From contig NW_022204787.1 in the NCBI RefSeq assembly GCF_008831285.2, positions 1 through 40,810 of the forward strand: a stretch of DNA of 40,810 bases. The letters run 5' to 3'. Shown here one piece after another: positions 1 through 14,900 of the stretch. Below the pieces are notes generated by a model, which saw only the letters and a program-made list of their open reading frames with translations, was not told the origin of the DNA and made no database searches. The position numbers and the translations under genes are program-made. Source of the DNA: Nymphaea colorata (Eukaryota > Streptophyta > Magnoliopsida > Nymphaeales > Nymphaeaceae). Within the stretch, counting starts at the first letter, position 1, and each line of letters opens with the position of its first letter.

Positions 1-601
1 CCCTTTAAGAAATAAATTACACGTTCTCTTTGGATTTGATCCGAATAAATTTTTATGCCCCCACTACGAACACAGGCACCGGATCGTAGTAATTTAATTC
101 TTCCCAAAGCAGTTTGATTTTTATATAATATGTTTTGTATAATATGTAGTAAAGACATGGACTGTTGCTGTAATCGATGTATTGAACTGTGTAGCTGAAA
201 GACTCTTGGTGCATGACTCTGAGTATATCTTTCTTTTAACTCCTCCCATATTTCTTGATCTGAGGTAGCATAAGCGATGCTATCATGAATCTCCTTACTA
301 ATTGAATTACGAATCCATGCTAGAACCAGATTGTTACATCATACCCACAACATAGATTATGCTCATCCTCTTTAGGCTCTTTGATAGTCCCATCTATGAA
401 TCCTAACTTGTTTTTGGTTGATAGAGCCACAGTCATAACTCTGCTCCAAATTGCATAGTTATCATCGATAAGTCGTTGAGATACTAACCCACTTTCGAAA
501 TTATCCGACTGATGCAAATAGAAGAGATCAGATATCACTTGGGAATTTTCATGGCCATTGATATTTCCCGACTCATTGTTCTTTCCCAACTTCCCATGCA
601 A
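1..601 (-). pseudogene. Ty1/copia retrotransposon gag remnant (N-terminal and UBN2-like region), truncated by window edge
   Basis: Read on the minus strand from an ATG at 601, the sequence encodes a typical copia gag N-terminus, with FYLHQSDN, LVSQRLIDDNYAIWSRVM and ALSTKNKLGFIDGTI, matching the family pattern of a short head followed by 'NY..WS..M..AL..KNKLGF..G'. The first frame ends near 320. The homologous reading continues in another frame with LVLAWIRNSISKEIHDSI and IWEELKERYTQ, then LWEELNYYDPVPV and, after another shift, QIQRERVIYFLKG at the edge. These are the expected successive gag motifs, so this is one decayed gag gene with at least two frameshifts. No tRNA-Met primer-binding motif or LTR is visible just upstream (602-1300). 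The rest of the element, if present, lies left of the window. Confidence 0.85.
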
Positions 602-949
602 GGAGAAACTAATTTGAAGGTGATTTTTTTATTGTATTGTAGACAAAGTTAATCAAGATCAGAATATGCCTAAGGACAGATTGTGAGCCAAACAAAAAAA
701 TATACACCATGTTCGAAAGACCAGAAAACCGGCTGTGCTACATATATATTCGTTTCAACATGCATGATGGTCGATTGAGCAGAAAATTTCAACAACGTGT
801 TACAATCTTCCCCAATTTTTTGAAAAATTATGATAACAAATATTAAGAAAAATAACTTAGCAAATATTTGAACTCAAATGTTCTTGCTGTTTTTCATTTA
901 ACTCATTAATATTTCATTTGTGTTTTTCTAAACAAAGTCAATGATCGAT

Positions 950-970
950 CTCTCTCTCTCTCTTTCTCTC
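950..970. repeat. (CT)n microsatellite
   Basis: A run of CT dinucleotides with one TTT interruption, followed by a C-rich stretch and then A-rich sequence. Confidence 0.9.
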
Positions 971-1429
971 TTCCCCCACGACGCCCCTAAAAAAATATAT
1001 ATACGAGCATCGTGCTCTTCTTCCTTTCACATATTTATGATCTTTATGTAGAAAATCAATTTTTTTACAGGCGTAAAAGAATATTTCCTGTTACAACAAA
1101 ACATGCCTTCAACCTTCTATAGAATTTCTCATGCATGGCAAGGAATACCACGATTCAATTTTACTGCTTTACAGTAGGTGTAAAAAAACAAAGTTAATAT
1201 AACACAGCTTTAAGAATTCGTTTTCATTTTCCATAACAGATCCCAAGAGGTAGAAGGCCCTACTGTTCTTTCATTTGCTAAGTCATACTTTCTCCACTAA
1301 ATCTTTTGAGAAGACAACAATGATGTTGATGATGGTGGTGTTGGCAACAACAAGCTCATGAGGAGGCCTCGACACACTTTACCCCTTCTTCATATGCTCA
1401 CCATCCCTGTTTCCGTAACCGAGAAGCGC

Positions 1430-1490
1430 TCTCTCTCTCTCTCATCTCTCTCTCTCTCTTGCCCCATGACCCCCCCTAACAAAAAAAAAA
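1430..1490. repeat. (CT)n microsatellite followed by C-run and A10
   Basis: CT repeats interrupted by one CAT, then a C-rich segment and ten A residues (1481-1490). The order CT-run, 'CCCC..GAC.CCCCTAA', A-run resembles 950-996, so the two may be diverged copies of one small repeat. Confidence 0.75.
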
Positions 1491-2444
1491 TTCAATAATA
1501 GCTGTACGTTAATTGGTGCACTGTTTGGGATGTCCACTGTACATGAGGATCCACCTTACCAGTAAATGTTGCCGTTGTCCCAAAGATATGCACAATGAGC
1601 TGGAATCAACAAATTAATTTGCACCATTTTGGGGATTTTGTTCAGCCTTGTTAGTGACCAACACCCATCGCTTTTATTAACGAATTTTCAAAATATTTTT
1701 ATAAAAAAACTTAACAACCTCAATATTAATTAGTTTTGAATAATTTACTGTGGAAGTTTAATATCCACCTAGGTGTTAATTTCCAATCCCGCTACAAATT
1801 AAATAAACTAAACATGCCAAATTGTTTTGTTTAGACAACAAGGAAGAGATGCTTCTATATTTATTTGGGAAAAAATATAAAGAATTAAGGGATGTACTGT
1901 TGTAGATGCATATTAATTATTAGTATATAGCTTATATTCTTCCTTTAAGCACCAAATTAGTTATATATCTTCAGGAATTTCTAGACTTAAATAATGTTCT
2001 TTTATTATTATGGCACCATATTAGAGTAAAACTAGGTAAGTGATTTACATGTTCTTACGTAACAGATTATGTGCTTTTCACAAGGATAAACAATAGGATA
2101 TATAGCAAAATATTAACAAAAAAATTTACAAGTATTTATCTCAATAGAAATAAATTCAGCAATATTTGCAATTATTTGCTGCATTATGAATAAAATTCAC
2201 ATGAAATGGAGGCGCTTTGGGCGTTACTCTCTTTCACTGAAAAACGTGGAGAAACAACCTGCTCCAAATGGGGGCACTAATTGGGACTAGTTATATATGC
2301 ACTGTTTTAATATATTTTAAGATAGCATTTAATTAACTTTTTTATATGTTGCATTTTGAGAAAAATATGACTTTTAATTTATAATGCTGTTCGAAATTTC
2401 ACAATTCATTCAACCAAATCGCTGATAAATCGTCTATATATGAA

Positions 2445-5400
2445 AGACACCAAATGAATCACTCGAATCACATTCATTTTCATACAAACTTGTAATTTCA
2501 ATTCACTTAATAAAGCAACATGGATGTAACAATAAGTTAAGCACATTCAATTAAGTATGTGTGATCATTTGAATCACTTAAATCGCACTTGTATTGATTC
2601 GAACTTGTAATTTCAATCCTTTAGATCGTGCACTATAGTCGTACCAATACGATTCAGATTTAAGTGATTCATATGATCATACATACTTTATTGAATGTAC
2701 TTGACTTATTGTTATATCCAAGTTAAATGATTTAGTAGATTGAAATCACAGGCTTGCATGAAAATGAATGAGATTTGAGTGATTCATTCGGTGCCCTATT
2801 GTTAACCTAATTCACTTGTTAAGCACATTCAATTAAATTACAAGTGAAACACATTAGGTTAACTACATGACAACAAATCAATCACTTGTAAAGGACATCC
2901 GTATTAAGAATCATTATAAATGTAACAACTAGTGAAACACATTAGGTAAACCATAAGACACCAAATGAATCACTCGAATCTCATTCATTTTCATACTAAC
3001 TTGTGATTTCGATCTACTAAATCATTTAATATAGATGCAACAACAAGTTAAACACATTCAATTAAGTATACATGATCATATGAATCACTTAAATCTCACT
3101 TGCATTAGTACGAACGCGTGATTTCAATCCTTTAGATCATTCACTATAGATGTAACAAGAAATTCAACTCATCGCAATAATTACACGCATTCAAAGTAAT
3201 GCATAGATTTTATTTGTATCCATATGAACTTGCGATTTCAATCATTTAAATCATTCATTATAGATGTAATAACAAGTGAAATACACTAGATTAACTGTAA
3301 GGGACCAACTTAATGACCTGACTCTCATTCATTTCCAAACGAACTTCTTATTTCAAGCCACTAAGTCATTCTATACGTATGTAACAAATGGCTACGCACA
3401 CTCAGTTAAATATATTGACCAAATATATGTAATAACAAGTGAAAATAAATCATTTAATCTCTCAATTAAATATATGTCATCAAATATATGTAATAACAAG
3501 TGAAACACATTAGGTTACCTACAAGACACCAAATGAATCACTCAAATCTCATTCATTTCCAACAAACCTATGATTTCAATATACTAAATCATTTAATATA
3601 GACGTAACAACAAGTTAAGCACACTCAATTAAGTATGTGTGATCAAATGAATCACTTAAATCTCACTCGTATTGAGACGAGTGATTTAGTGTGCGTATAG
3701 ATACAAATGAATGAGATGTAACAACATGTTCAACTTATTGAACAAACTACAAGGGATCAAACTAAACTAATCCATAGGTCTCCTTTACATCCATATAAAC
3801 TTGTGAGTTTTTATCGTTTAAATCGTTGATCATAGATGTCATAACGAGTGAAACACATTAGGTTAATTATAAAACACCAAATGAATCACTCAAATCTCAT
3901 TTATTTTCACACAAACTTGTGATTTGAATTCACTTAATCTAGCAATAGGATGTAACAACAAGTTAAGCACATTCAATTAAGTATGTGTGATCATTTGAAT
4001 CACTTAAATCGCACTTGTATTGATACGAACTTGTGATTTCAATCCTTTAGATCGTGCACTATAGTTGTAACAATAAATTCAACTCATCGGACTAACTACA
4101 CGCGTTTGTATCCACATGAACTTGTTATTTCAATCATTTAAATCATTCATTATATATGTATTCCAAATGAACTTCTGGTATCAAAGCCACTAGGTCATTC
4201 TATACGTAAGTAAGAAATGGTCACGCACATTCAATTAAATACAAGTGATCAATTATATGTAATAACAAGTGAAAATGAATCACTTAATCTCTCAATTAAT
4301 ATAAGTGATCAAATATATGTAATAACAAGTGAAACACATTAGGTTACTTACAAGACACCAAATGAATCACTCCAATATCATTCATTTTCATACAAACCTA
4401 TGATTTTAATCTACTAAATCATTTAATATAGACGTAACAACAAGTTAAGCACATTCAATTACGTATGTGTGATAAAATGAATCACTTAAATCCCACTCGT
4501 ATTGATACGAACTTGTGATTTCAATTCCTTACATCGATCACCATAGATGTAAGAACTAGTTCAACTTATTGAACTAACTACAAGGATCAAACTAATGCAT
4601 AGGTCTCCTTTATATCCATACAAACTTGTAAGTTTTAATCATTTAAATCATTGATCAAAGATGTAATAACAAGTGAAACACAATAGGTTAACTACAAGAC
4701 ACCAAATGAATCACTCGAATCTCATTCATTTTCGCACAAACTTGTGATTTCAATCTACTAAATCATTTATTATAGACGTAACAACAAGTTAAACACATTC
4801 AATTAAGTATGCATGATTATATGAATCACTTAAATCTCACTTGTATTCGTACGAACATGTGATTTCAATCCTTTAGAACGTTCCTATAGATGTAACAACA
4901 AATTCAACTCATCGGACTAACTACACGTGTACAAATATAGTGACTTCAACCATTTGTATCCATATAAACTTGTGATTTCAACCATTTAAATCATTCATTA
5001 TAGATGTAATAACAAGTGAAATACATTAGATTAACTATAAGGGACCAATATAGTGACTTGACTCTCATTCATTTCCAAACGGACTTCTTTTTTCAAGCCA
5101 CTAAGTCATTCTATACGTATGTAACAAATGGTTACGCACATTCAATTAAATATAAGTTATCAAATGTATGTAAGAACAAGTAAAAATGAATCACATAATC
5201 TCTCGATTAAACATAAGTGATCAAATGTATGTAATAACAAGTGAAACACATTAAGTTACCTGTAAGACACCAAATGAATCACTCGAATCCCATTCATTTT
5301 CATATAAACCTATGATTTGAATTTACTAAATCATTTAATATAAACGTAACAACAAGTTAAGTACATTCAATTAAATATGCGTGATCAATTGAATCACTTA

Positions 5401-5595
5401 AATCCCACTCGTATTGATGTGAACTTGTGCATCGATCACTATAGATGTAACAACATGTTCAACTTATCGTACAAACTAGAAAGGATCAAACTAATGCATA
5501 GGTCTCCTTTATATCCATATAAACTTGTGAGTTTTAATTATTTAAATCATTGATCATGGATGTAATAACATGTGAAACACGTTAGGTTAACTATA
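2445..5595. repeat. Satellite HOR copy 1 (3151 bp, array edge, most diverged full copy)
   Basis: This copy has an inverted segment at 2640-2820 and a near-palindrome at 3664-3683. It carries more substitutions than inner copies: for example 'cttgtaatttcaattc' near 2489 where inner copies read 'cttgtgatttcagttc', and altered bases near 3150-3170. Higher divergence is expected at the edge of an array kept uniform by unequal exchange. Confidence 0.9.
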
Positions 5596-8500
5596 AGACA
5601 CCAAATGAATCACTCGAATCACATTCATTTTCATACAAACTTGTGATTTCAGTTCACTTAATCAAGCAACATGGATGTAACAATAAGTTAAGCACATTCA
5701 ATTAAGTATGTGTGATCATTTGAATCACTTAAATCGCACTTGTATTGATACGAACTTGTAATTTCAATCCTTTAGATCGTGCACTATAGTCGTACCAATA
5801 CGAGTCAGATTTAAGTGATTCATATGATCACGCATACTTTATTGAATGTACTTGACTTATTGTTATATCCATGTTAAATGATTTAGTAGATTGAAATCAC
5901 AGGCTTGCATGAAAATGAATGAGATTTGAGTGATTCATTTGGTGCCCTATTGTTAACCTAATTCACTTGTTAAGCACATTCAATTAAATTACAAGTGAAA
6001 CACATTAGGTTAACTATATGACACCAAATGAATCACTTGTTAAGGACATCCGTATTAAGAATCATTATAAATGTAACAACTAGTGAAACACATTAGTAAA
6101 CCATAAGACACCAAATGAATCACTCGAATCTCATTCATTTTCATACAAACTTGTGATTTCGATCTACTAAATCATTTAATATAGATGTAACAACAAGTTA
6201 AACACATTCAATTAAGCATGCATGATCATATGAATCATTTAAATCTCACTTGTATTGGTACGAACGCGTGATTTCAATCCTTTAGATCGTTCACTATAGA
6301 TGTAACAACAAATTCAACTCATCGGACTAATTACACGCATTCAAAGTAATGCATAGATCCCATTTGTATCCATATGAACTTGCGATTTCAATCATTTAAA
6401 TCATTCATTATAGATGTAATAACAAGTGAAATACACTAGATTAACTGTAAGGGACCAACTTAATGACCTGACTCTCATTCATTTCCAAACGAACTTCTTA
6501 TTTCAAGCCACTAAGTCATTCTATACGTATGTAACAAATGGCTACGCACACTCAATTAAATATATTGATCAAATATATGTAATAACAAGTGAAAATGAAT
6601 CATTTAATCTCTCAATTAAATATATGTGATCAAATATATGTAATAACAAGTGAAACATATTAGGTTACCTACAAGACACCAAATGAATCACTCAAATCTC
6701 ATTCATTTCCATACAAACCTATGATTTCAATATACTAAATCATTTAATATAGACGTAACAACAAGTTAAGCACATTCAATTAAGTATGCGTGATCAAATG
6801 AATCACTTAAATCTCACTCGTATCGAGACGAGTGATTTAGTGTGCGTATGGATACAAATGAATGAGATGTAACAACATGTTCAACTTATTGAACAAACTA
6901 CAAGGGATCAAACTAAACTAATCCATAGGTCTCCTTTACATCCATATAAACTTGTGAGTTTTTATCGTTTAAATCGTTGATCATAGATGTCATAACGAGT
7001 GAAACACATTAGGTTAATTATAAGACACCAAATGAATCACTCAAATCTCATTTATTTTCACACAAACTTGTGATTTGAATTCACTTAATCTAGCAATATG
7101 GATGTAACAACAAGTTAAGCACATTCAATTAAGTATGTGTGATCATTTGAATCACTTAAATCGCACTTGTATTGATACGAACTTGTGATTTCAATCATTT
7201 AGATCGTGCACTATAGTTGTAACAATAAATTCAACTCATCGGACTAACTACACGCGTTTGTATCCACATGAACATGTGATTTCAATCATTTAAATCATTC
7301 ATTATATATGTATTCCAAACGAACTTCTGGTATCAAAGCCACTAGGTCATTCTATACGTAAGTAAGAAATGGTCACGCACATTCAATTAAATACAAGTGA
7401 TCAATTATATGTAATAACAAGTGAAAATGAATCACTTAATCTCTCAATTAAATATAAGTGATCAAATATATGTAATAACAAGTGAAACACATTAGGTTAC
7501 TTACAAGACACCAAATGAATCACTCCAATATCATTCATTTTCATACAAACCTATGATTTTAATCTACTAAATCATTTAATATAGACGTAACAACAAGTTA
7601 AGCACATTCAATTACGTATGTGTGATAAAATGAATCACTTAAATCCCACTCGTATTGATACGAACTTGTGATTTCAATTCCTTACATCGATCACCATAGA
7701 TGTAAGAACTAGTTCAACTTATTGAACTAACTACAAGGGATCAAACTAATGCATAGGTCTCCTTTATATCCATACAAACTTGTAAGTTTTAATCATTTAA
7801 ATCATTGATCAAAGATGTAATAACAAGTGAAACACAATAGGTTAACTACAAGACACCAAATGAATCACTCGAATCTCATTCATTTTCGCACAAACTTGTG
7901 ATTTCAATCTACTAAATCATTTATTATAGACGTAACAACAAGTTAAACACATTCAATTAAGTATGCATGATTATATGAATCACTTAAATCTCACTTGTAT
8001 TCGTACGAACATGTGATTTCAATCCTTTAGAACGTTCCCTATAGATGTAACAACAAATTCAACTCATCGGACTAACTACACGTGTACAAATATAGTGACT
8101 TCAACCATTTGTATCCATATAAACTTGTGATTTCAACCATTTAAATCATTCATTATAGATGTAATAACAAGTGAAATACATTAGATTAACTATAAGGGAC
8201 CAATATAGTGACTTGACTCTCATTCATTTCCAAACGGACTTCTTTTTTCAAGCCACTAAGTCATTCTATACGTATGTAACAAATGGTTACGCACATTCAA
8301 TTAAATATAAGTTATCAAATGTATGTAAGAACAAGTAAAAATGAATCACATAATCTCTCGATTAAACATAAGTGATCAAATGTATGTAATAACAAGTGAA
8401 ACACATTAAGTTACCTGTAAGACACCAAATGAATCACTCGAATCCCATTCATTTTCATATAAACCTATGATTTGAATTTACTAAATCATTTAATATAAAC

Positions 8501-8750
8501 GTAACAACAAGTTAAGTACATTCAATTAAATATGCGTGATCAATTGAATCACTTAAATCCCACTCGTATTGATGTGAACTTGTGCATCGATCACTATAGA
8601 TGTAACAACATGTTCAACTTATCGTACAAACTAGAAAGGATCAAACTAATGCATAGGTCTCCTTTATATCCATATAAACTTGTGAGTTTTAATTATTTAA
8701 ATCATTGATCATGGATGTAATAACATGTGAAACACGTTAGGTTAACTATA
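5596..8750. repeat. Satellite HOR copy 2 (3155 bp)
   Basis: Monomer boundaries in this copy fall near 5680, 5795, (inverted block), 5990, 6076, 6190, 6305, 6419, 6534, 6582, 6643, 6758, 6872, 6992, 7107, 7222, 7313, 7365, 7414, 7475, 7590, 7705, 7820, 7935, 8050, 8164, 8279, 8328, 8389, 8504, 8605 and 8720. Most steps are 114-115 bp. The 48-49 + 61 bp modules start at 6534, 7365 and 8279. One G is missing near 6096 compared with copies 3-6. Confidence 0.92.
5791..5971 (-). repeat. Inverted A-B monomer segment inside each HOR (copy-2 example)
   Basis: The reverse complement of this stretch reads as an A monomer (gcaccaaatgaatcactcaa, then a B start 'ataacaataagtcaagtac') and ends 'tattggtacg'. 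It therefore lies opposite to every other monomer. The forward A-B pair at about 6075-6262 is very similar and ends in the same 'tattggtacg', so the two arms could form a roughly 180-bp stem with about 100 bp of loop. The same inverted block sits at 2640-2820, 8946-9126, 12101-12281, 15257-15437, 18413-18593, 21566-21742 and 23318-23498. Confidence 0.85.
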
Positions 8751-11700
8751 AGACACCAAATGAATCACTCGAATCACATTCATTTTCATACAAACTTGTG
8801 ATTTCAGTTCACTTAATCAAGCAACATGGATGTAACAATAAGTTAAGCACATTCAATTAAGTATGTGTGATCATTTGAATCACTTAAATCGCACTTGTAT
8901 TGATACGAACTTGTAATTTCAATCCTTTAGATCGTGCACTATAGTCGTACCAATACGAGTCAGATTTAAGTGATTCATATGATCACGCATACTTTATTGA
9001 ATGTACTTGACTTATTGTTATATCCATGTTAAATGATTTAGTAGATTGAAATCACAGGCTTGCATGAAAATGAATGAGATTTGAGTGATTCATTTGGTGC
9101 CCTATTGTTAACCTAATTCACTTGTTAAGCACATTCAATTAAATTACAAGTGAAACACATTAGGTTAACTATATGACACCAAATGAATCACTTGTTAAGG
9201 ACATCCGTATTAAGAATCATTATAAATGTAACAACTAGTGAAACACATTAGGTAAACCATAAGACACCAAATGAATCACTCGAATCTCATTCATTTTCAT
9301 ACAAACTTGTGATTTCGATCTACTAAATCATTTAATATAGATGTAACAACAAGTTAAACACATTCAATTAAGCATGCATGATCATATGAATCATTTAAAT
9401 CTCACTTGTATTGGTACGAACGCGTGATTTCAATCCTTTAGATCGTTCACTATAGATGTAACAACAAATTCAACTCATCGGACTAATTACACGCATTCAA
9501 AGTAATGCATAGATCCCATTTGTATCCATATGAACTTGCGATTTCAATCATTTAAATCATTCATTATAGATGTAATAACAAGTGAAATACACTAGATTAA
9601 CTGTAAGGGACCAACTTAATGACCTGACTCTCATTCATTTCCAAACGAACTTCTTATTTCAAGCCACTAAGTCATTCTATACGTATGTAACAAATGGCTA
9701 CGCACACTCAATTAAATATATTGATCAAATATATGTAATAACAAGTGAAAATGAATCATTTAATCTCTCAATTAAATATATGTGATCAAATATATGTAAT
9801 AACAAGTGAAACATATTAGGTTACCTACAAGACACCAAATGAATCACTCAAATCTCATTCATTTCCATACAAACCTATGATTTCAATATACTAAATCATT
9901 TAATATAGACGTAACAACAAGTTAAGCACATTCAATTAAGTATGCGTGATCAAATGAATCACTTAAATCTCACTCGTATGAGACGAGTGATTTAGTGTGC
10001 GTATGGATACAAATGAATGAGATGTAACAACATGTTCAACTTATTGAACAAACTACAAGGGATCAAACTAAACTAATCCATAGGTCTCCTTTACATCCAT
10101 ATAAACTTGTGAGTTTTTATCGTTTAAATCGTTGATCATAGATGTCATAACGAGTGAAACACATTAGGTTAATTATAAGACACCAAATGAATCACTCAAA
10201 TCTCATTTATTTTCACACAAACTTGTGATTTGAATTCACTTAATCTAGCAATATGGATGTAACAACAAGTTAAGCACATTCAATTAAGTATGTGTGATCA
10301 TTTGAATCACTTAAATCGCACTTGTATTGATACGAACTTGTGATTTCAATCATTTAGATCGTGCACTATAGTTGTAACAATAAATTCAACTCATCGGACT
10401 AACTACACGCGTTTGTATCCACATGAACATGTGATTTCAATCATTTAAATCATTCATTATATATGTATTCCAAACGAACTTCTGGTATCAAAGCCACTAG
10501 GTCATTCTATACGTAAGTAAGAAATGGTCACGCACATTCAATTAAATACAAGTGATCAATTATATGTAATAACAAGTGAAAATGAATCACTTAATCTCTC
10601 AATTAAATATAAGTGATCAAATATATGTAATAACAAGTGAAACACATTAGGTTACTTACAAGACACCAAATGAATCACTCCAATATCATTCATTTTCATA
10701 CAAACCTATGATTTTAATCTACTAAATCATTTAATATAGACGTAACAACAAGTTAAGCACATTCAATTACGTATGTGTGATAAAATGAATCACTTAAATC
10801 CCACTCGTATTGATACGAACTTGTGATTTCAATTCCTTACATCGATCACCATAGATGTAAGAACTAGTTCAACTTATTGAACTAACTACAAGGGATCAAA
10901 CTAATGCATAGGTCTCCTTTATATCCATACAAACTTGTAAGTTTTAATCATTTAAATCATTGATCAAAGATGTAATAACAAGTGAAACACAATAGGTTAA
11001 CTACAAGACACCAAATGAATCACTCGAATCTCATTCATTTTCGCACAAACTTGTGATTTCAATCTACTAAATCATTTATTATAGACGTAACAACAAGTTA
11101 AACACATTCAATTAAGTATGCATGATTATATGAATCACTTAAATCTCACTTGTATTCGTACGAACATGTGATTTCAATCCTTTAGAACGTTCCCTATAGA
11201 TGTAACAACAAATTCAACTCATCGGACTAACTACACGTGTACAAATATAGTGACTTCAACCATTTGTATCCATATAAACTTGTGATTTCAACCATTTAAA
11301 TCATTCATTATAGATGTAATAACAAGTGAAATACATTAGATTAACTATAAGGGACCAATATAGTGACTTGACTCTCATTCATTTCCAAACGGACTTCTTT
11401 TTTCAAGCCACTAAGTCATTCTATACGTATGTAACAAATGGTTACGCACATTCAATTAAATATAAGTTATCAAATGTATGTAAGAACAAGTAAAAATGAA
11501 TCACATAATCTCTCGATTAAACATAAGTGATCAAATGTATGTAATAACAAGTGAAACACATTAAGTTACCTGTAAGACACCAAATGAATCACTCGAATCC
11601 CATTCATTTTCATATAAACCTATGATTTGAATTTACTAAATCATTTAATATAAACGTAACAACAAGTTAAGTACATTCAATTAAATATGCGTGATCAATT

Positions 11701-11905
11701 GAATCACTTAAATCCCACTCGTATTGATGTGAACTTGTGCATCGATCACTATAGATGTAACAACATGTTCAACTTATCGTACAAACTAGAAAGGATCAAA
11801 CTAATGCATAGGTCTCCTTTATATCCATATAAACTTGTGAGTTTTAATTATTTAAATCATTGATCATGGATGTAATAACATGTGAAACACGTTAGGTTAA
11901 CTATA
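8751..11905. repeat. Satellite HOR copy 3 (3155 bp)
   Basis: Inverted segment at 8946-9126. The near-palindrome at 9971-9989 is one base shorter than in the other copies (cactcgtatgagacgagtg). Confidence 0.92.
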
Positions 11906-14900
11906 AGACACCAAATGAATCACTCGAATCACATTCATTTTCATACAAACTTGTGATTTCAGTTCACTTAATCAAGCAACATGGATGTAACAATAAGTTA
12001 AGCACATTCAATTAAGTATGTGTGATCATTTGAATCACTTAAATCGCACTTGTATTGATACGAACTTGTAATTTCAATCCTTTAGATCGTGCACTATAGT
12101 CGTACCAATACGAGTCAGATTTAAGTGATTCATATGATCACGCATACTTTATTGAATGTACTTGACTTATTGTTATATCCATGTTAAATGATTTAGTAGA
12201 TTGAAATCACAGGCTTGCATGAAAATGAATGAGATTTGAGTGATTCATTTGGTGCCCTATTGTTAACCTAATTCACTTGTTAAGCACATTCAATTAAATT
12301 ACAAGTGAAACACATTAGGTTAACTATATGACACCAAATGAATCACTTGTTAAGGACATCCGTATTAAGAATCATTATAAATGTAACAACTAGTGAAACA
12401 CATTAGGTAAACCATAAGACACCAAATGAATCACTCGAATCTCATTCATTTTCATACAAACTTGTGATTTCGATCTACTAAATCATTTAATATAGATGTA
12501 ACAACAAGTTAAACACATTCAATTAAGCATGCATGATCATATGAATCATTTAAATCTCACTTGTATTGGTACGAACGCGTGATTTCAATCCTTTAGATCG
12601 TTCACTATAGATGTAACAACAAATTCAACTCATCGGACTAATTACACGCATTCAAAGTAATGCATAGATCCCATTTGTATCCATATGAACTTGCGATTTC
12701 AATCATTTAAATCATTCATTATAGATGTAATAACAAGTGAAATACACTAGATTAACTGTAAGGGACCAACTTAATGACCTGACTCTCATTCATTTCCAAA
12801 CGAACTTCTTATTTCAAGCCACTAAGTCATTCTATACGTATGTAACAAATGGCTACGCACACTCAATTAAATATATTGATCAAATATATGTAATAACAAG
12901 TGAAAATGAATCATTTAATCTCTCAATTAAATATATGTGATCAAATATATGTAATAACAAGTGAAACATATTAGGTTACCTACAAGACACCAAATGAATC
13001 ACTCAAATCTCATTCATTTCCATACAAACCTATGATTTCAATATACTAAATCATTTAATATAGACGTAACAACAAGTTAAGCACATTCAATTAAGTATGC
13101 GTGATCAAATGAATCACTTAAATCTCACTCGTATCGAGACGAGTGATTTAGTGTGCGTATGGATACAAATGAATGAGATGTAACAACATGTTCAACTTAT
13201 TGAACAAACTACAAGGGATCAAACTAAACTAATCCATAGGTCTCCTTTACATCCATATAAACTTGTGAGTTTTTATCGTTTAAATCGTTGATCATAGATG
13301 TCATAACGAGTGAAACACATTAGGTTAATTATAAGACACCAAATGAATCACTCAAATCTCATTTATTTTCACACAAACTTGTGATTTGAATTCACTTAAT
13401 CTAGCAATATGGATGTAACAACAAGTTAAGCACATTCAATTAAGTATGTGTGATCATTTGAATCACTTAAATCGCACTTGTATTGATACGAACTTGTGAT
13501 TTCAATCATTTAGATCGTGCACTATAGTTGTAACAATAAATTCAACTCATCGGACTAACTACACGCGTTTGTATCCACATGAACATGTGATTTCAATCAT
13601 TTAAATCATTCATTATATATGTATTCCAAACGAACTTCTGGTATCAAAGCCACTAGGTCATTCTATACGTAAGTAAGAAATGGTCACGCACATTCAATTA
13701 AATACAAGTGATCAATTATATGTAATAACAAGTGAAAATGAATCACTTAATCTCTCAATTAAATATAAGTGATCAAATATATGTAATAACAAGTGAAACA
13801 CATTAGGTTACTTACAAGACACCAAATGAATCACTCCAATATCATTCATTTTCATACAAACCTATGATTTTAATCTACTAAATCATTTAATATAGACGTA
13901 ACAACAAGTTAAGCACATTCAATTACGTATGTGTGATAAAATGAATCACTTAAATCCCACTCGTATTGATACGAACTTGTGATTTCAATTCCTTACATCG
14001 ATCACCATAGATGTAAGAACTAGTTCAACTTATTGAACTAACTACAAGGGATCAAACTAATGCATAGGTCTCCTTTATATCCATACAAACTTGTAAGTTT
14101 TAATCATTTAAATCATTGATCAAAGATGTAATAACAAGTGAAACACAATAGGTTAACTACAAGACACCAAATGAATCACTCGAATCTCATTCATTTTCGC
14201 ACAAACTTGTGATTTCAATCTACTAAATCATTTATTATAGACGTAACAACAAGTTAAACACATTCAATTAAGTATGCATGATTATATGAATCACTTAAAT
14301 CTCACTTGTATTCGTACGAACATGTGATTTCAATCCTTTAGAACGTTCCCTATAGATGTAACAACAAATTCAACTCATCGGACTAACTACACGTGTACAA
14401 ATATAGTGACTTCAACCATTTGTATCCATATAAACTTGTGATTTCAACCATTTAAATCATTCATTATAGATGTAATAACAAGTGAAATACATTAGATTAA
14501 CTATAAGGGACCAATATAGTGACTTGACTCTCATTCATTTCCAAACGGACTTCTTTTTTCAAGCCACTAAGTCATTCTATACGTATGTAACAAATGGTTA
14601 CGCACATTCAATTAAATATAAGTTATCAAATGTATGTAAGAACAAGTAAAAATGAATCACATAATCTCTCGATTAAACATAAGTGATCAAATGTATGTAA
14701 TAACAAGTGAAACACATTAAGTTACCTGTAAGACACCAAATGAATCACTCGAATCCCATTCATTTTCATATAAACCTATGATTTGAATTTACTAAATCAT
14801 TTAATATAAACGTAACAACAAGTTAAGTACATTCAATTAAATATGCGTGATCAATTGAATCACTTAAATCCCACTCGTATTGATGTGAACTTGTGCATCG

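Larger units (their letters stand above)
602..2444. other. AT-rich non-coding DNA between copia relic and satellite array
   Basis: No reading frame here resembles a known protein. The stretch is AT-rich with two CT microsatellites (about 950-970 and 1430-1459) and several A and T runs. The last bases before 2445 show no similarity to the satellite, so the array begins abruptly. Confidence 0.6.
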
